Positions 17,936-26,771 of a DNA stretch of 64,000 bases are shown in pieces. This DNA comes from Psychrobacillus sp. NEAU-3TGS (GTDB lineage Bacteria > Bacillota > Bacilli > Bacillales_A > Planococcaceae): contig NZ_JAPNOZ010000011.1 in the NCBI RefSeq assembly GCF_029955155.1, positions 186,001-250,000 of the forward strand, given 5' to 3'. The position numbers and the translations under genes are program-made. Position 1 is the stretch's first letter. Each line of letters starts with the position of its first letter. The notes under the pieces are model-generated. The model was not told the origin of the DNA and did not search any database. It saw only the letters and a list, made by a program, of their open reading frames with translations.

Positions 17936-18772
17936 TTATACACCAGAATAAGCCATAAATCCGCCATCAACAGGAATAGTAGTTCCAGTCACAAATCCGG
18001 AACATGTTTCATCTACAAGATAGAGTAAAGTTCCTAATAAATCTATTGGTTTACCAAACCGTTTCATCGGTGTCCCAGCAATAATTTTAGATGATCTTGC
18101 TGTATAGTTTCCTTCTTCATCCAGAAGTAAATTTCTGTTTTGTGTTGTTAAGAAAAATCCTGGAGCAATTGCATTGACTCTTAATCCTGTTTCGGCAAAA
18201 TGAACCGCCATCCACATGGTAAAATTATTGATCGATGCTTTTGCTGCACTATAAGCAGGTACCTTTGTCATCGGTGAGTATGAACTCATGGATGACAGAT
18301 TAATAATAACTGGAGATGTCGATTTCAATAATTCTTTTCCAAACACTTGGCTTGCCAGAAACGTTCCCGTAAAATTCGTTGCAAATACAGTAGAAAACCC
18401 TGTTTCCTCTAGGTCAAAAAATGATTTTCCCTCTGTATCTTCCTCAAAAATTTCTCCATCTGTAATAGCATCTGGATGATTTCCACCCGCTCCATTAATA
18501 AGCATGTCAATTCGTCCAAAAGCTTTTAACGTTTCCTCTTTTGCTTGCTCTAGAGAAGCTCGATCAAGAACGTCTGCCTGTAAAGCAATTGCAGAGCCAC
18601 CAGCATCCACTATATCAGCAACTACTTGTTGTCCTTTTTCGGCAGTTCTATTTAAAACGGCTACTTTCACGCCTTGGCGCGCAAGTTCGCGCGCCATTTC
18701 TGAACATAAAACACCACTGCCACCAGTAATAACTGCTACCCGGTCTTTTAAATTTTCATGTATTGGAATCAT
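17936..18772 (-). CDS. SDR-family D-mannonate oxidoreductase (fructuronate reductase, YjmF/UxuB type)
   Basis: 278-residue short-chain dehydrogenase. Cofactor motif TGGSGVLC near residue 17, NGAGG near 94, the active-site serine in NLSSMSSYS and the Tyr/Lys pair in YSAAKAS near 175. The C-terminal VDGGFMAYSGV is typical. It overlaps uxuA by four bases (ATGA). Linkage to mannonate dehydratase indicates reduction of D-fructuronate to D-mannonate, as for B. subtilis YjmF (UxuB). It is unrelated in fold to E. coli UxuB, which is a mannitol-dehydrogenase-type protein. Confidence 0.85.
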   Translation of the reverse strand: MIPIHENLKDRVAVITGGSGVLCSEMARELARQGVKVAVLNRTAEKGQQVVADIVDAGGSAIALQADVLDRASLEQAKEETLKAFGRIDMLINGAGGNHPDAITDGEIFEEDTEGKSFFDLEETGFSTVFATNFTGTFLASQVFGKELLKSTSPVIINLSSMSSYSPMTKVPAYSAAKASINNFTMWMAVHFAETGLRVNAIAPGFFLTTQNRNLLLDEEGNYTARSSKIIAGTPMKRFGKPIDLLGTLLYLVDETCSGFVTGTTIPVDGGFMAYSGV

Positions 18773-19845
18773 TGAGACTCCTCCGCCTTGTTCGTTTCAT
18801 ATGCATCCCACAACCCAAGTAAGTACATAATCCCTAATCCGCGGTCATATAACCCGTATCCTGGACGGCAAACTTCTCCCCAAATATGTCGACCATGGTC
18901 TGGTCTTACGTATCCATCGTAGTTTTGTTTATGTAGCTCTTGTACTACACCTTTTATATCTATTGAGCCATCACTTGTATAGTGAGATGTTTCAACAAAG
19001 TCCCCATTATCTGAAATTTTCACATTACGGATATGGGAGAAAGGCGAACGAGAAGCATATTTTCTAGCTACCTGAACCATATCATTTTCAGGATTTGCAC
19101 CCATTGAACCAGTACACATTGTGAAACCATTTGCAGCAGAATCAGAAATTGCGATTAGCTTTTCATAGCTTGATTCACCAGTAATAATTCTTGGTAGTCC
19201 GAAAATTGAATACGGAGGATCATCCGGATGAATAGCCATTTTGATACCTACTGATTCGGCAACCGGCAATATTTCGTTTAAGAAGTAGGCTAAATTTTCC
19301 CAAAGCTTTTCTTCATCTACTTCTTTATAAGCCTCAAACAATTCGGCAATACGAGCCATTTTTTCTGGTTCCCAGCCTGGTAAAGTTAAGTCAGATGCCT
19401 CACTAACTGTTTTCACAAGTTCTTGTGGATCTAAATTTTCTACTTTTGATTTTTCAAAAAACAAAGCAGTAGAACCATCTTCCAGTGGATGGAACATTTC
19501 TGTACGCGTCCAATCAAAAATTGGCATGAAATTGTAGCAAATCACTTTAACACCAAATTCACCAAGATTACGAATCGTTTCTTTATAGTTCTCAATATAT
19601 TGATCTCGTTCACTATTACCTAATTTAATTGCTTCATGCACATTTACGCTTTCCACAACGTCGGCATGGAAACCAAATGATTGGATATAATCGATTTCCG
19701 ATTTGATCTCCTCTTTTTCCCATACTTCTCCAACAGGCTTTTGATGTAGGGCCCATACAATTCCTTTTGTACCTGGAATTTGTTTTACTTGATCAAGTGT
19801 TACTGTGTCATTGCCTCTACCATACCAGCGAAATGTAATATTCAT
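18769..19845 (-). CDS. uxuA: Mannonate dehydratase UxuA
   Basis: 358 residues, full length. It begins MNITFRWYGRGNDTVTLDQ and contains VICYNFMPIFDWTRTE, MAIHPDDPPYSIFGLPRI, GFTMCTGSMGANPEND and DGYVRPDHGRHIWGE, which carry the metal-binding His/Cys/Asp residues of UxuA. It dehydrates D-mannonate to 2-keto-3-deoxygluconate. RBS GAAGGAGAGG precedes the ATG. Followed by the SDR gene with a 4-base overlap. Confidence 0.97.
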   Translation of the reverse strand: MNITFRWYGRGNDTVTLDQVKQIPGTKGIVWALHQKPVGEVWEKEEIKSEIDYIQSFGFHADVVESVNVHEAIKLGNSERDQYIENYKETIRNLGEFGVKVICYNFMPIFDWTRTEMFHPLEDGSTALFFEKSKVENLDPQELVKTVSEASDLTLPGWEPEKMARIAELFEAYKEVDEEKLWENLAYFLNEILPVAESVGIKMAIHPDDPPYSIFGLPRIITGESSYEKLIAISDSAANGFTMCTGSMGANPENDMVQVARKYASRSPFSHIRNVKISDNGDFVETSHYTSDGSIDIKGVVQELHKQNYDGYVRPDHGRHIWGEVCRPGYGLYDRGLGIMYLLGLWDAYETNKAEESQ

Positions 19846-19863
19846 CTTAACTACCTCTCCTTC

Positions 19864-20484
19864 TTAGTTTTTACTAGCTTCCATATACTTTTGGCTAGCC
19901 TCAACAACAGCCTCGTAGCCACCTGTTTTGTAAGCCTTGTTCAAATCACTGCCTACTCCAACTGCAACTGCTCCAGCATCAATCCATTCCTTCATGTTTC
20001 CAGCATTTATTCCACCAGTTGGCATGATTTGTACATGTGGAAGTGGACCTTTGACTGACTTGATGAAAGATGGACTAAAGTTATTTGCAGGGAAAAGTTT
20101 TAATATGTCACAGCCAACTTCTAATGCCAGTATCATTTCTCGAATTGTCATACAACCTGGTAAATAAGGAATTCCATATCTGTTACAAACAGTTGCGACT
20201 TCTGCATTGAAATGCGGGCTTACGACAAATCTAGCACCGCATAAGATGGCATGTCTTGCCGTTTCCGGATCAAGCACGGTTCCTGCACCTAAAAGCGCAT
20301 CTGCGTTTTGCAATTCTTCAAACACTTTTTGTACCTGTGGTGTTGTATACGTTAACTCAATTGCACGTATGCCACCTTCTACAGCAGCTTTAGTAAGTTG
20401 CACGGCTTCTTCCGCGCTTTCTCCTCTAATAACAGCAACTACTTTGGATTCGGTTAGTTGGTTTAATATTTCATGTTTTTTCAT
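19864..20484 (-). CDS. kdgA: 2-keto-3-deoxy-6-phosphogluconate aldolase (KDPG/KHG aldolase)
   Basis: 206 residues, class I aldolase of the Eda family. The N-terminal VVAVIRG, the catalytic glutamate in AIELTYTTP near residue 42, VSPHFN near 88, and the Schiff-base lysine in CDILKLFPA near 133 are present, followed by MPTGGIN. It splits KDPG into pyruvate and glyceraldehyde-3-phosphate. RBS AAGGAGG precedes the start. It is the final step for products of KdgK. Confidence 0.95.
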   Translation of the reverse strand: MKKHEILNQLTESKVVAVIRGESAEEAVQLTKAAVEGGIRAIELTYTTPQVQKVFEELQNADALLGAGTVLDPETARHAILCGARFVVSPHFNAEVATVCNRYGIPYLPGCMTIREMILALEVGCDILKLFPANNFSPSFIKSVKGPLPHVQIMPTGGINAGNMKEWIDAGAVAVGVGSDLNKAYKTGGYEAVVEASQKYMEASKN

Positions 20485-20498
20485 CTGTAGGAACCTCC

Positions 20499-21518
20499 TT
20501 AGTCAAAAACAATGACAGCTTTACGAACTTTATCCGGATTATTTTCAACGAACGTAAATGCTTCTTGAACACTGGCTAATGCAAATGTATGGGTAACTAA
20601 GCCGTTATGTCTAAGTTTTCCGGCATTTAAAAATTCAACTACTTCAGCAAACTGGTTAGTTTGTAATCTTGATCCAACAATTGTAATTTCTTTTTTCGTA
20701 ATAGGCATCTGAGGTATTTGAGATGGTTTTTCATCAAAACCAAGCACAACAACAGTTCCTGCAGGCGAAACAACATCTACGGAAAGTTCAAATGTAGACG
20801 GTAGACATACAGCGTCTATTACTTTGTTAACGCCTTCATCATTTGTCCATTTTGCCACTTGCTCTTTCACATTTTCTGTTCCAGCATTCACCGTCACATC
20901 TGCTCCATTATCTCGAGCAAATGCTAAACGTTCCTCACTTAAGTCAGAAACCATTACAGTAGCACCGCGCAATTTAGCAAATTTTAATATACATATACCA
21001 ATTGGTCCTGCACCTTGAATAAGAACTGTATCCCCTTGTTCCACTTGTCCTCTCCAAGTAGCCTGAGCGCCGATTGTATAAGGTTCTGCCATTACTATTT
21101 CGTTCCAGTCAATAGAAGAATCTACTGCATGCAGCTGTTTTTCTGGAAGTACAAAGTATTCTCGCATTCCACCATCTTCGTGCACACCAAAAACGGATAA
21201 GTTTGCACACACATTCGGGCGTCCTTTACGGCATGCATAACATTCGCCACAGTATCTGATTGGCTCTACTACTACGTGATCTCCAACCTTCAATTTAGTT
21301 ACCGCATTTCCAACTTCTACTACTTCACCTGCTACTTCGTGTCCAACAACTCTTGGTAAAGTAGCGAGCGGATTCGTTCCATGATAGATATGCATGTCTG
21401 AACCACAAATACCAACACGTTTGACTTGCACGAGAACATCTGTATCAGAAGAAATCTGGGGTTTTTCAACTTCATTAATGACTAAGTCATAAGCTTTTCT
21501 TACTTGAACCGCTTTCAT
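20499..21518 (-). CDS. Zinc-dependent dehydrogenase (YjmD/RspB-like), possible L-gulonate 5-dehydrogenase
   Basis: 339-residue MDR-family dehydrogenase. Catalytic zinc motif [16 protein letters not shown] (Cys near 38) and VGHEVAGE; structural zinc [15 protein letters not shown] near 90; Rossmann motif IQGAGPIGI near 170. It occupies the same relative place as yjmD in the B. subtilis exu locus. It is a paralogue, not a duplicate, of the dehydrogenase at 11435-12448: only general family motifs match. Plausible role: oxidising L-gulonate to D-fructuronate for entry into the uxuB/uxuA branch. Substrate is inferred from context only. Confidence 0.8.
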   Translation of the reverse strand: MKAVQVRKAYDLVINEVEKPQISSDTDVLVQVKRVGICGSDMHIYHGTNPLATLPRVVGHEVAGEVVEVGNAVTKLKVGDHVVVEPIRYCGECYACRKGRPNVCANLSVFGVHEDGGMREYFVLPEKQLHAVDSSIDWNEIVMAEPYTIGAQATWRGQVEQGDTVLIQGAGPIGICILKFAKLRGATVMVSDLSEERLAFARDNGADVTVNAGTENVKEQVAKWTNDEGVNKVIDAVCLPSTFELSVDVVSPAGTVVVLGFDEKPSQIPQMPITKKEITIVGSRLQTNQFAEVVEFLNAGKLRHNGLVTHTFALASVQEAFTFVENNPDKVRKAVIVFD

Positions 21519-21527
21519 TGATTCTCC

Positions 21528-22490
21528 TCATCTCTCAATAATTTTTTCATTTCGAATAAAAGCAAATACTTCATCGAGTTCAGGAAGTCCTTCATTGTCA
21601 CCTGAAACTGTTGTAACAAGTGCCCCTACTCCATTCGCAAATTGTAAGCTCTCGAGTGGAGAATAATTATGTAGATAAGAATAAATATAACCTGCATCAA
21701 AGCCGTCCCCCGCGCCGACCGTATCAATGGGCTGCACTTTAAATGCTTCTTTTTCATGCCACTCACCGTTAATCAATACTTTCGCACCGTTTCCACCATC
21801 TTTAATAACTAGATGAGCGATTTTGAATTCTTCAGACAATTCCTCTAACGATTCGTCCGAAGAATCTCCATGTATTAACTCAATTTCATCTTTACCTGTT
21901 AGTAAAATATCAACATATGGAAAAACTTTCATATATGCAGCTTTCGCTTCTTCTATCGTCCAAAGCTTCAATCGAATATTTGGATCAAATGAAACCGGAA
22001 TGTTATTTTTCTTTGCAAGCTTCAACACTTGCATCGTTATATCAAAATTTTTTGGGTCTATTGCTAAGAAAACGCCTGTTAAATGAACAAGATTCACACT
22101 TTCAAGTACCGCTTCTGTAATATCGCTTGGTTCCATTGTTAAAATGGGTGATTGATAACGGTAGTAAAATGTTTTTCCGGAACCGTCCTCCCTAATTTCT
22201 TTAAAGTTTAAAGAAGTAGGATAACCATCCACGAGCTTCACTTCCGAAACATCAATTCCCTCACCACGTGCAAAATTATAAATTACTCGACCGAATTCAT
22301 CTCCACCTAATCGGCTCATCCACTTCGAACTAAGTCCTAAGCGTGCACAACCGATTGCAAAGTTCAATTCAGCGCCTCCCACTTTTCGTGAGAAAGTTGA
22401 AACATATCTTAGAGGCCCAGTATCAGATGGATTAAATGTAATCAGAGCATCCCCTAGTGTAAAAACACCAAAATTCGAAACCAAAATCAT
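21528..22490 (-). CDS. kdgK: 2-keto-3-deoxygluconate kinase (PfkB family)
   Basis: 320-residue ribokinase-family sugar kinase. N-terminal VGGAELNFAIGCARLG near residue 38, and the PfkB signature DTVGAGDGFDAGY with the catalytic Asp near residue 255. Phosphorylates KDG to KDPG ahead of KdgA. First gene of the ten-gene operon, with AAAGGAG before the ATG and a promoter plus tandem palindromes upstream. The assignment as KdgK rather than fructokinase rests on the linked KdgA, UxuA and UxaA genes. Confidence 0.88.
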   Translation of the reverse strand: MILVSNFGVFTLGDALITFNPSDTGPLRYVSTFSRKVGGAELNFAIGCARLGLSSKWMSRLGGDEFGRVIYNFARGEGIDVSEVKLVDGYPTSLNFKEIREDGSGKTFYYRYQSPILTMEPSDITEAVLESVNLVHLTGVFLAIDPKNFDITMQVLKLAKKNNIPVSFDPNIRLKLWTIEEAKAAYMKVFPYVDILLTGKDEIELIHGDSSDESLEELSEEFKIAHLVIKDGGNGAKVLINGEWHEKEAFKVQPIDTVGAGDGFDAGYIYSYLHNYSPLESLQFANGVGALVTTVSGDNEGLPELDEVFAFIRNEKIIER

Positions 22491-22572
22491 ATACTCCTTT
22501 CACATGAACAGAACTTTTTCTACTCTAGTTAACAACTAAATTAGTAATAAATTTTTGTATATGTTTGTTTAT

Positions 22573-22595
22573 AAACCGGTTTAGTAAATCGGTTT
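22573..22595. promoter_or_regulatory. Tandem LacI-type operators of the hexuronate/aldonate operon
   Basis: AAACCGGTTT at 22573-22582 is a perfect 10-bp palindrome with a central CG, the hallmark of LacI-family operators. AAATCGGTTT at 22586-22595 is a near-identical second site 13 bases away. Both lie just downstream of the predicted -10 box, around the transcription start, so binding would block the promoter. The LacI-family gene in the operon is the natural candidate to bind them. Confidence 0.75.
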
Positions 22596-22601
22596 ATATA
22601 G

Positions 22602-22631
22602 ATTATAATCTGAAAGGGTTTTCAATTTCAA
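22602..22631 (-). promoter_or_regulatory. Candidate sigma-A promoter of the kdgK-led operon
   Basis: On the minus strand TTGAAA (22631-22626) is followed after 18 bases by TATAAT (22607-22602). The predicted start falls at about 22595, within the operator pair. About 100 bases of leader precede the kdgK ATG. Confidence 0.65.
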
Positions 22632-22885
22632 GTTAAATTTAAAATAGTAAGTCATTTTTTCATATATGATATTTTCAACGTATAAAACAAGTAAATTATA
22701 GCTAAAATTGTCGATTGGTATATTTATTTGCAGAATCATAGGTATTGATCAACCGACAAACGACTACTATACGAGTAACTAGAAATGGGGAGGAATGCGA
22801 TAAATTCACATCCCTCCCTATCAGAAAGTCACGGTAATAATGGACTAATCGTTTCGTTCAGAACTTTCCAAAAGCACCAACTTAA
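22632..22885. other. AT-rich spacer with no recognisable gene
   Basis: No open frame with a ribosome site is seen on either strand. The only structure is GGGGAGG near 22787 facing CCTCCC near 22820, a weak long-loop pairing. It separates the operon promoter from the terminator of the membrane protein gene and may mark the right edge of the inserted metabolic island. Confidence 0.5.
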
Positions 22886-22914
22886 AAACGCCGACAGATT
22901 TGTCTGTCGGCATT
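22884..22914 (-). terminator. Terminator after the membrane protein gene
   Basis: GCCGACAGA and TCTGTCGGC (22890-22911) form a perfect 9-bp stem with a 4-base loop. On the minus strand it is followed by GTTTTTAAG. It lies directly after the stop codon at 22921. Confidence 0.9.
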
Positions 22915-22920
22915 TGAATA

Positions 22921-23493
22921 TTAAAGATAAAATTTTAAAAAGTAAAATAAAATAAGAGCTGTTCCAACAATACCGGAAATACTAAAATATACGAGTTTCA
23001 TCAGCAGTCCGGAAAATAACCACAATAAACAATTACCAATCATTAATCCAATTAACACTAATGGGTAATCATTAAAATAAACATCCCATACTTTAAAAGA
23101 AATCCCTAATAGTAATAGTGCCGAAAAAACGAACAACAAGGGCATCATCAACGACTTCGTTTTTGCTAGTTTAATAGCTATGTATAAAAATATGCATATC
23201 GCAATTCCTGCTGCAATAATTGGGATAAATGCAGCTGTAGTAATGACTATAAGTGATGCTATTAATAGAGCTGTAATAATACCTAGTGTTACATATAAAA
23301 AGGTTTTATTCATTTTTTTCTTCGCTAATAACGCTTGGGATGATTTGGATGATTTTTCTTTCCTTTCATCCTCTACCTCTTCACCTTGGGCATAAAGGGC
23401 TGTTAGAAAGTCACAATAATGTTCAGGAAGTAATTTGTTTTTCTTCCAAAACGCAATTTCATTTAGGATAATTTGCTTACGTTGAACTGACAT
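22921..23493 (-). CDS. Uncharacterised multi-pass membrane protein
   Basis: 190 residues. The N-terminal 35 residues (ILNEIAFWKKNKLLPEHYCDFLTALY) form a soluble part loosely like the start of DUF2157-type proteins. A charged linker at about 37-60 is followed by about five or six hydrophobic segments to the C-terminus. No catalytic or binding motif is visible and I do not recognise a specific family. It is the gene immediately downstream of rpoD but has its own terminators on both sides. Confidence 0.7.
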   Translation of the reverse strand: MSVQRKQIILNEIAFWKKNKLLPEHYCDFLTALYAQGEEVEDERKEKSSKSSQALLAKKKMNKTFLYVTLGIITALLIASLIVITTAAFIPIIAAGIAICIFLYIAIKLAKTKSLMMPLLFVFSALLLLGISFKVWDVYFNDYPLVLIGLMIGNCLLWLFSGLLMKLVYFSISGIVGTALILFYFLKFYL

Positions 23494-23540
23494 GGCTCGT
23501 CCTCATTTCATCTAGCAGTCATCCCTAAGTATAAAACAGA

Positions 23541-23566
23541 AAAAGACACCCTACAAGGATGTCTCT
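23541..23566 (-). terminator. Terminator of the dnaG-rpoD unit
   Basis: On the minus strand AGACATCC pairs with GGGTGTCT around TTGTA, one G-T wobble, followed by TTTTTC. It lies eight bases after the rpoD stop. Confidence 0.8.
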
Positions 23567-23574
23567 TCTTAAAC

Positions 23575-24698
23575 TTATTCTAAGAAATCTTTTAGACGCT
23601 TGCTGCGAGAAGGATGACGAAGTTTACGCAGTGCTTTCGCTTCGATTTGACGAATACGCTCACGTGTAACACCAAACACTTTACCTACTTCCTCCAGCGT
23701 TCTCGTGCGGCCATCATCTAACCCGAAACGAAGACGTAGTACATTTTCTTCTCGGTCTGTTAAAGTATCTAATACATCTTCTAATTGTTCTTTTAATAAT
23801 TCATAAGCAGCATGATCAGAAGGGGATTGAGCATCCGCATCTTCGATAAAATCGCCTAAATGAGAGTCATCTTCTTCTCCAATAGGTGTTTCTAAAGAAA
23901 CTGGTTCTTGTGCAATTTTTAGGATTTCACGAACTTTTTCTGGCGGCAAATCCATTTCTTCTCCAATTTCTTCTGGAGAAGGTTCACGGCCCAAGTCTTG
24001 TAATAGTTGTCTTTGTACACGAATTAATTTATTTATCGTTTCCACCATATGCACCGGGATACGTATTGTACGGGCTTGGTCTGCAATGGCACGAGTAATT
24101 GCTTGTCTAATCCACCAAGTAGCATACGTACTAAATTTGAATCCTTTACGGTGATCAAATTTCTCTACCGCTTTGATAAGTCCCATATTTCCTTCTTGGA
24201 TTAAGTCTAAGAATAGCATTCCACGACCTACATAACGCTTTGCAATACTTACTACTAAACGAAGGTTTGCTTCTGCTAGACGTTTTCTAGCTTCTTCATC
24301 CCCTTGTTCTATTCTTTCTGCAAGTGCAATTTCTTCAGATGCTTTTAAAAGATCAACACGTCCGATTTCCTTTAAATACATACGAACAGGGTCATTAATC
24401 TTCACACCTGGCGGCACACTTAAATCATTTAAATCGAAGGTTTCTTCTTTCCCTTTCATCAAACGATCTAAATCTTCTTCATCGCCATCTTTCCGGCTTA
24501 GTTCAATTTCTTTGCCTTCTAAATGATCGATAAATTCTTCGATTTGATCCGATTCCAATTCAAAATGAGCGAGTTTTTCAGCAATATCGTGATATGTTAA
24601 CTCTCCATTTTTTTTACCTAATTCGATTAATTGTTTTTTGCCTCTTCTAATGATAATTCAATATCCGTTTCTTTTGTACGTTCAGACTTGTCCGCCAT
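23575..24698 (-). CDS. rpoD: Primary sigma factor RpoD (SigA), frameshifted in region 1.1
   Basis: The major vegetative sigma factor. The intact part carries region 1.2 ([11 protein letters not shown]), region 2 ([27 protein letters not shown], here quoted in pieces: [36 protein letters not shown]) and region 4 ([20 protein letters not shown]). The open frame lacking a break begins only at a TTG at 24558. The true start is ATG 24698 ([12 protein letters not shown]) with AAAGGAGG upstream; it stops after SLEEAKNN unless one A is added to the six-A run at 24634-24639. The repaired protein is 374 residues, the expected size. Second gene after dnaG. Confidence 0.93.
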
Positions 24699-24726
24699 AA
24701 GAAATCCTCCTTTTACTACCGGATGT

Positions 24727-26556
24727 TTATTCAAAAGTTGCTAACGACTTTTTTAACTGAATAGCTTCTTGAGCGAGTTGCAAAGCTTTTGTCATATCCG
24801 TCATTTTCTCTGCTTCTTTTGCTTCATGTAACTTCCGCTCAATTTGTTGCTCTATCCGGTATTTTCGAATATGGCGCAAGCAGTCCATGACTTCCTCAGT
24901 TTCATGTTCTGGATCACGTTCTGAGAGCGCAGCTTCCATAACTATATTTCTAAGTTGTGCATCATTTAATACTTCTAAAAATCGTTGATAATCTCCGTCT
25001 GGATACTGTTCATAAAATCCGGTTAAGCGTACATAAACTGCCTCGTAAGCATCCCTTATAAAACATTGTTCTCCAGCGTTATTTCTTGCTATATCAATTA
25101 TTTGCGCATTATGCAACATATGAGCAAGTAACATTCGTTCTGCTCTCTCATCTGCTGAAATGGTCCTCTTCTTTTTTGACAATACTTGATTGGTTGGGAG
25201 AGGAATGGTTGGTTCGCTTTTAAATTGTTTTGCTTTTTTTCCTTGAAGCTTTCGTAAATGTTGATAGATTGCTTCCTCAGAAACATTTGTTTCTTGTGAA
25301 AGTTGTCGAATGTACAAATCACGCTCTACAGAAGAATTTCTCTCACTCAGTATTTCCAATATTTCTTGAATATACTGTAATGTATCATTTTCATTATTAA
25401 AATTCTTATCACGTTTAGAAACAATCATCATAAAGGATAAATAAGAATGGGGCTTTTCTATAATTTTTGCGCGAAAAGCTTCTTCTCCGTAGTTTTTAAT
25501 ATAATCATCTGGATCCATAGCATCCGGAATAATTGCTACCTCTGTTTGAATGTTTTGAGCCTGCAAAGCAATTGCTGCTCTTTTAGCTGCTTCCATACCA
25601 GCTTTATCCCCGTCATAACATAATGTGACGTTTGATGTCAATCTATTCAGTTTTGTTATATGTTGAGACGTCAAAGCCGTCCCCATTGTTGCAATTCCGT
25701 TGGAAATTCCAGCAGTAGATGCTGCAATGACATCTAGAAAGCCTTCGAAGATTAATACATTTCGTTGTTTACGAATTTCTAGACGGGCTTTGTCTAGATT
25801 ATAAAGTACTTGACTTTTCTGGAATATTGGAGATTCGGGACTATTTAAATATTTTGCTTCATTTTCACTTTTTTCCAGTATCCTTCCTGAAAAGGCTATT
25901 ACATGTCCCGTTTCATCGAAAACCGGAAACATGATTCTTCCTCTAAATCGGTCAAAATACTTTAATTCATTTTCTTTTCGGATAATAAGCCCAGTTTTCT
26001 CTATTTCTTGTAAATCCATACCTTTTCTTGCTAATAATGTTGTTAAAGCATCCCAATTAGGTAAAGACCACCCGATTTTATACTTTTCGATGACTTCAGT
26101 AGAAAACCCTCTTTCTTCTAAGTAATGTAATGCATTTTCTCCTTCCTCCGTATGAAGTAACAAATGATGAAAATAATCGCTCGCAAATTCATGCGCCTTT
26201 TTCATAATAGATACTTCTTTTGAGACAGGTGCTTTTGCTTCTGAATGATTGGAGGAGCTTTCTTCAATCGAAAGTCCAATCCGGCTTCCAAGTTTACTTA
26301 CTGCATCTTGGAACGAAAGATTTTCGATATCCATTAAAAATGTAATTACATTTCCACCAGCACCACATCCGAAACAATGAAAAATCTGTTTCTCTTGCGT
26401 TACTGAAAAAGATGGTGTTTGTTCTCCGTGAAAAGGGCATAAACCAAAATAATTTCTACCTCTTTTCGTTAGTTGAACATATTCGCTAATAACATCGACA
26501 ATATCTGTGTTATTCCTAACTTGTTCGATAACTTCTTCTTCTATACGATTTGTCAT
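24727..26556 (-). CDS. dnaG: DNA primase
   Basis: 609 residues, full length. The N-terminal CHC2 zinc finger is CPFHGEQTPSF and CFGCGAGG near residues 40-65. The Toprim catalytic core has IFEGFLDVI near residue 266 and the TLCYDGDKAGMEAA acidic motif near 310. The C-terminal third would bind DnaB helicase. I start at ATG 26556 (MTNRIEEEV) with GATGGTG upstream; an open frame extends further upstream without a ribosome site. Followed by rpoD after 28 bases, the classic macromolecular synthesis pair. Confidence 0.96.
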   Translation of the reverse strand: MTNRIEEEVIEQVRNNTDIVDVISEYVQLTKRGRNYFGLCPFHGEQTPSFSVTQEKQIFHCFGCGAGGNVITFLMDIENLSFQDAVSKLGSRIGLSIEESSSNHSEAKAPVSKEVSIMKKAHEFASDYFHHLLLHTEEGENALHYLEERGFSTEVIEKYKIGWSLPNWDALTTLLARKGMDLQEIEKTGLIIRKENELKYFDRFRGRIMFPVFDETGHVIAFSGRILEKSENEAKYLNSPESPIFQKSQVLYNLDKARLEIRKQRNVLIFEGFLDVIAASTAGISNGIATMGTALTSQHITKLNRLTSNVTLCYDGDKAGMEAAKRAAIALQAQNIQTEVAIIPDAMDPDDYIKNYGEEAFRAKIIEKPHSYLSFMMIVSKRDKNFNNENDTLQYIQEILEILSERNSSVERDLYIRQLSQETNVSEEAIYQHLRKLQGKKAKQFKSEPTIPLPTNQVLSKKKRTISADERAERMLLAHMLHNAQIIDIARNNAGEQCFIRDAYEAVYVRLTGFYEQYPDGDYQRFLEVLNDAQLRNIVMEAALSERDPEHETEEVMDCLRHIRKYRIEQQIERKLHEAKEAEKMTDMTKALQLAQEAIQLKKSLATFE

Positions 26557-26771
26557 TATTTCACCATCTTTACTCGCTACTTTATTAATTCGAGATAAAC
26601 AAGAAAAATCCTGCAAGAAACGACAAAATAATTCATAAAAAAGTTTCATATAGTAATTATTTTTTCCACAATTAACTATTATAAAACATTTCATATTATT
26701 AATCTATACTTTATTCGATTCGCAATACAAAAAACCTTTTCACAAATGTGAATCGGTTCATTTTTTTATAA

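Noticed and set aside
22786-22830. Riboswitch-like pairing GGGGAGG/CCTCCC
   Set aside because: Long loop, no conserved aptamer motif, and no gene downstream in the right orientation.
23575-24558. A sigma factor starting at TTG 24558 as a natural short RpoD
   Set aside because: The upstream sequence encodes the expected SigA N-terminus with a strong ribosome site; a one-base break explains the short frame better.
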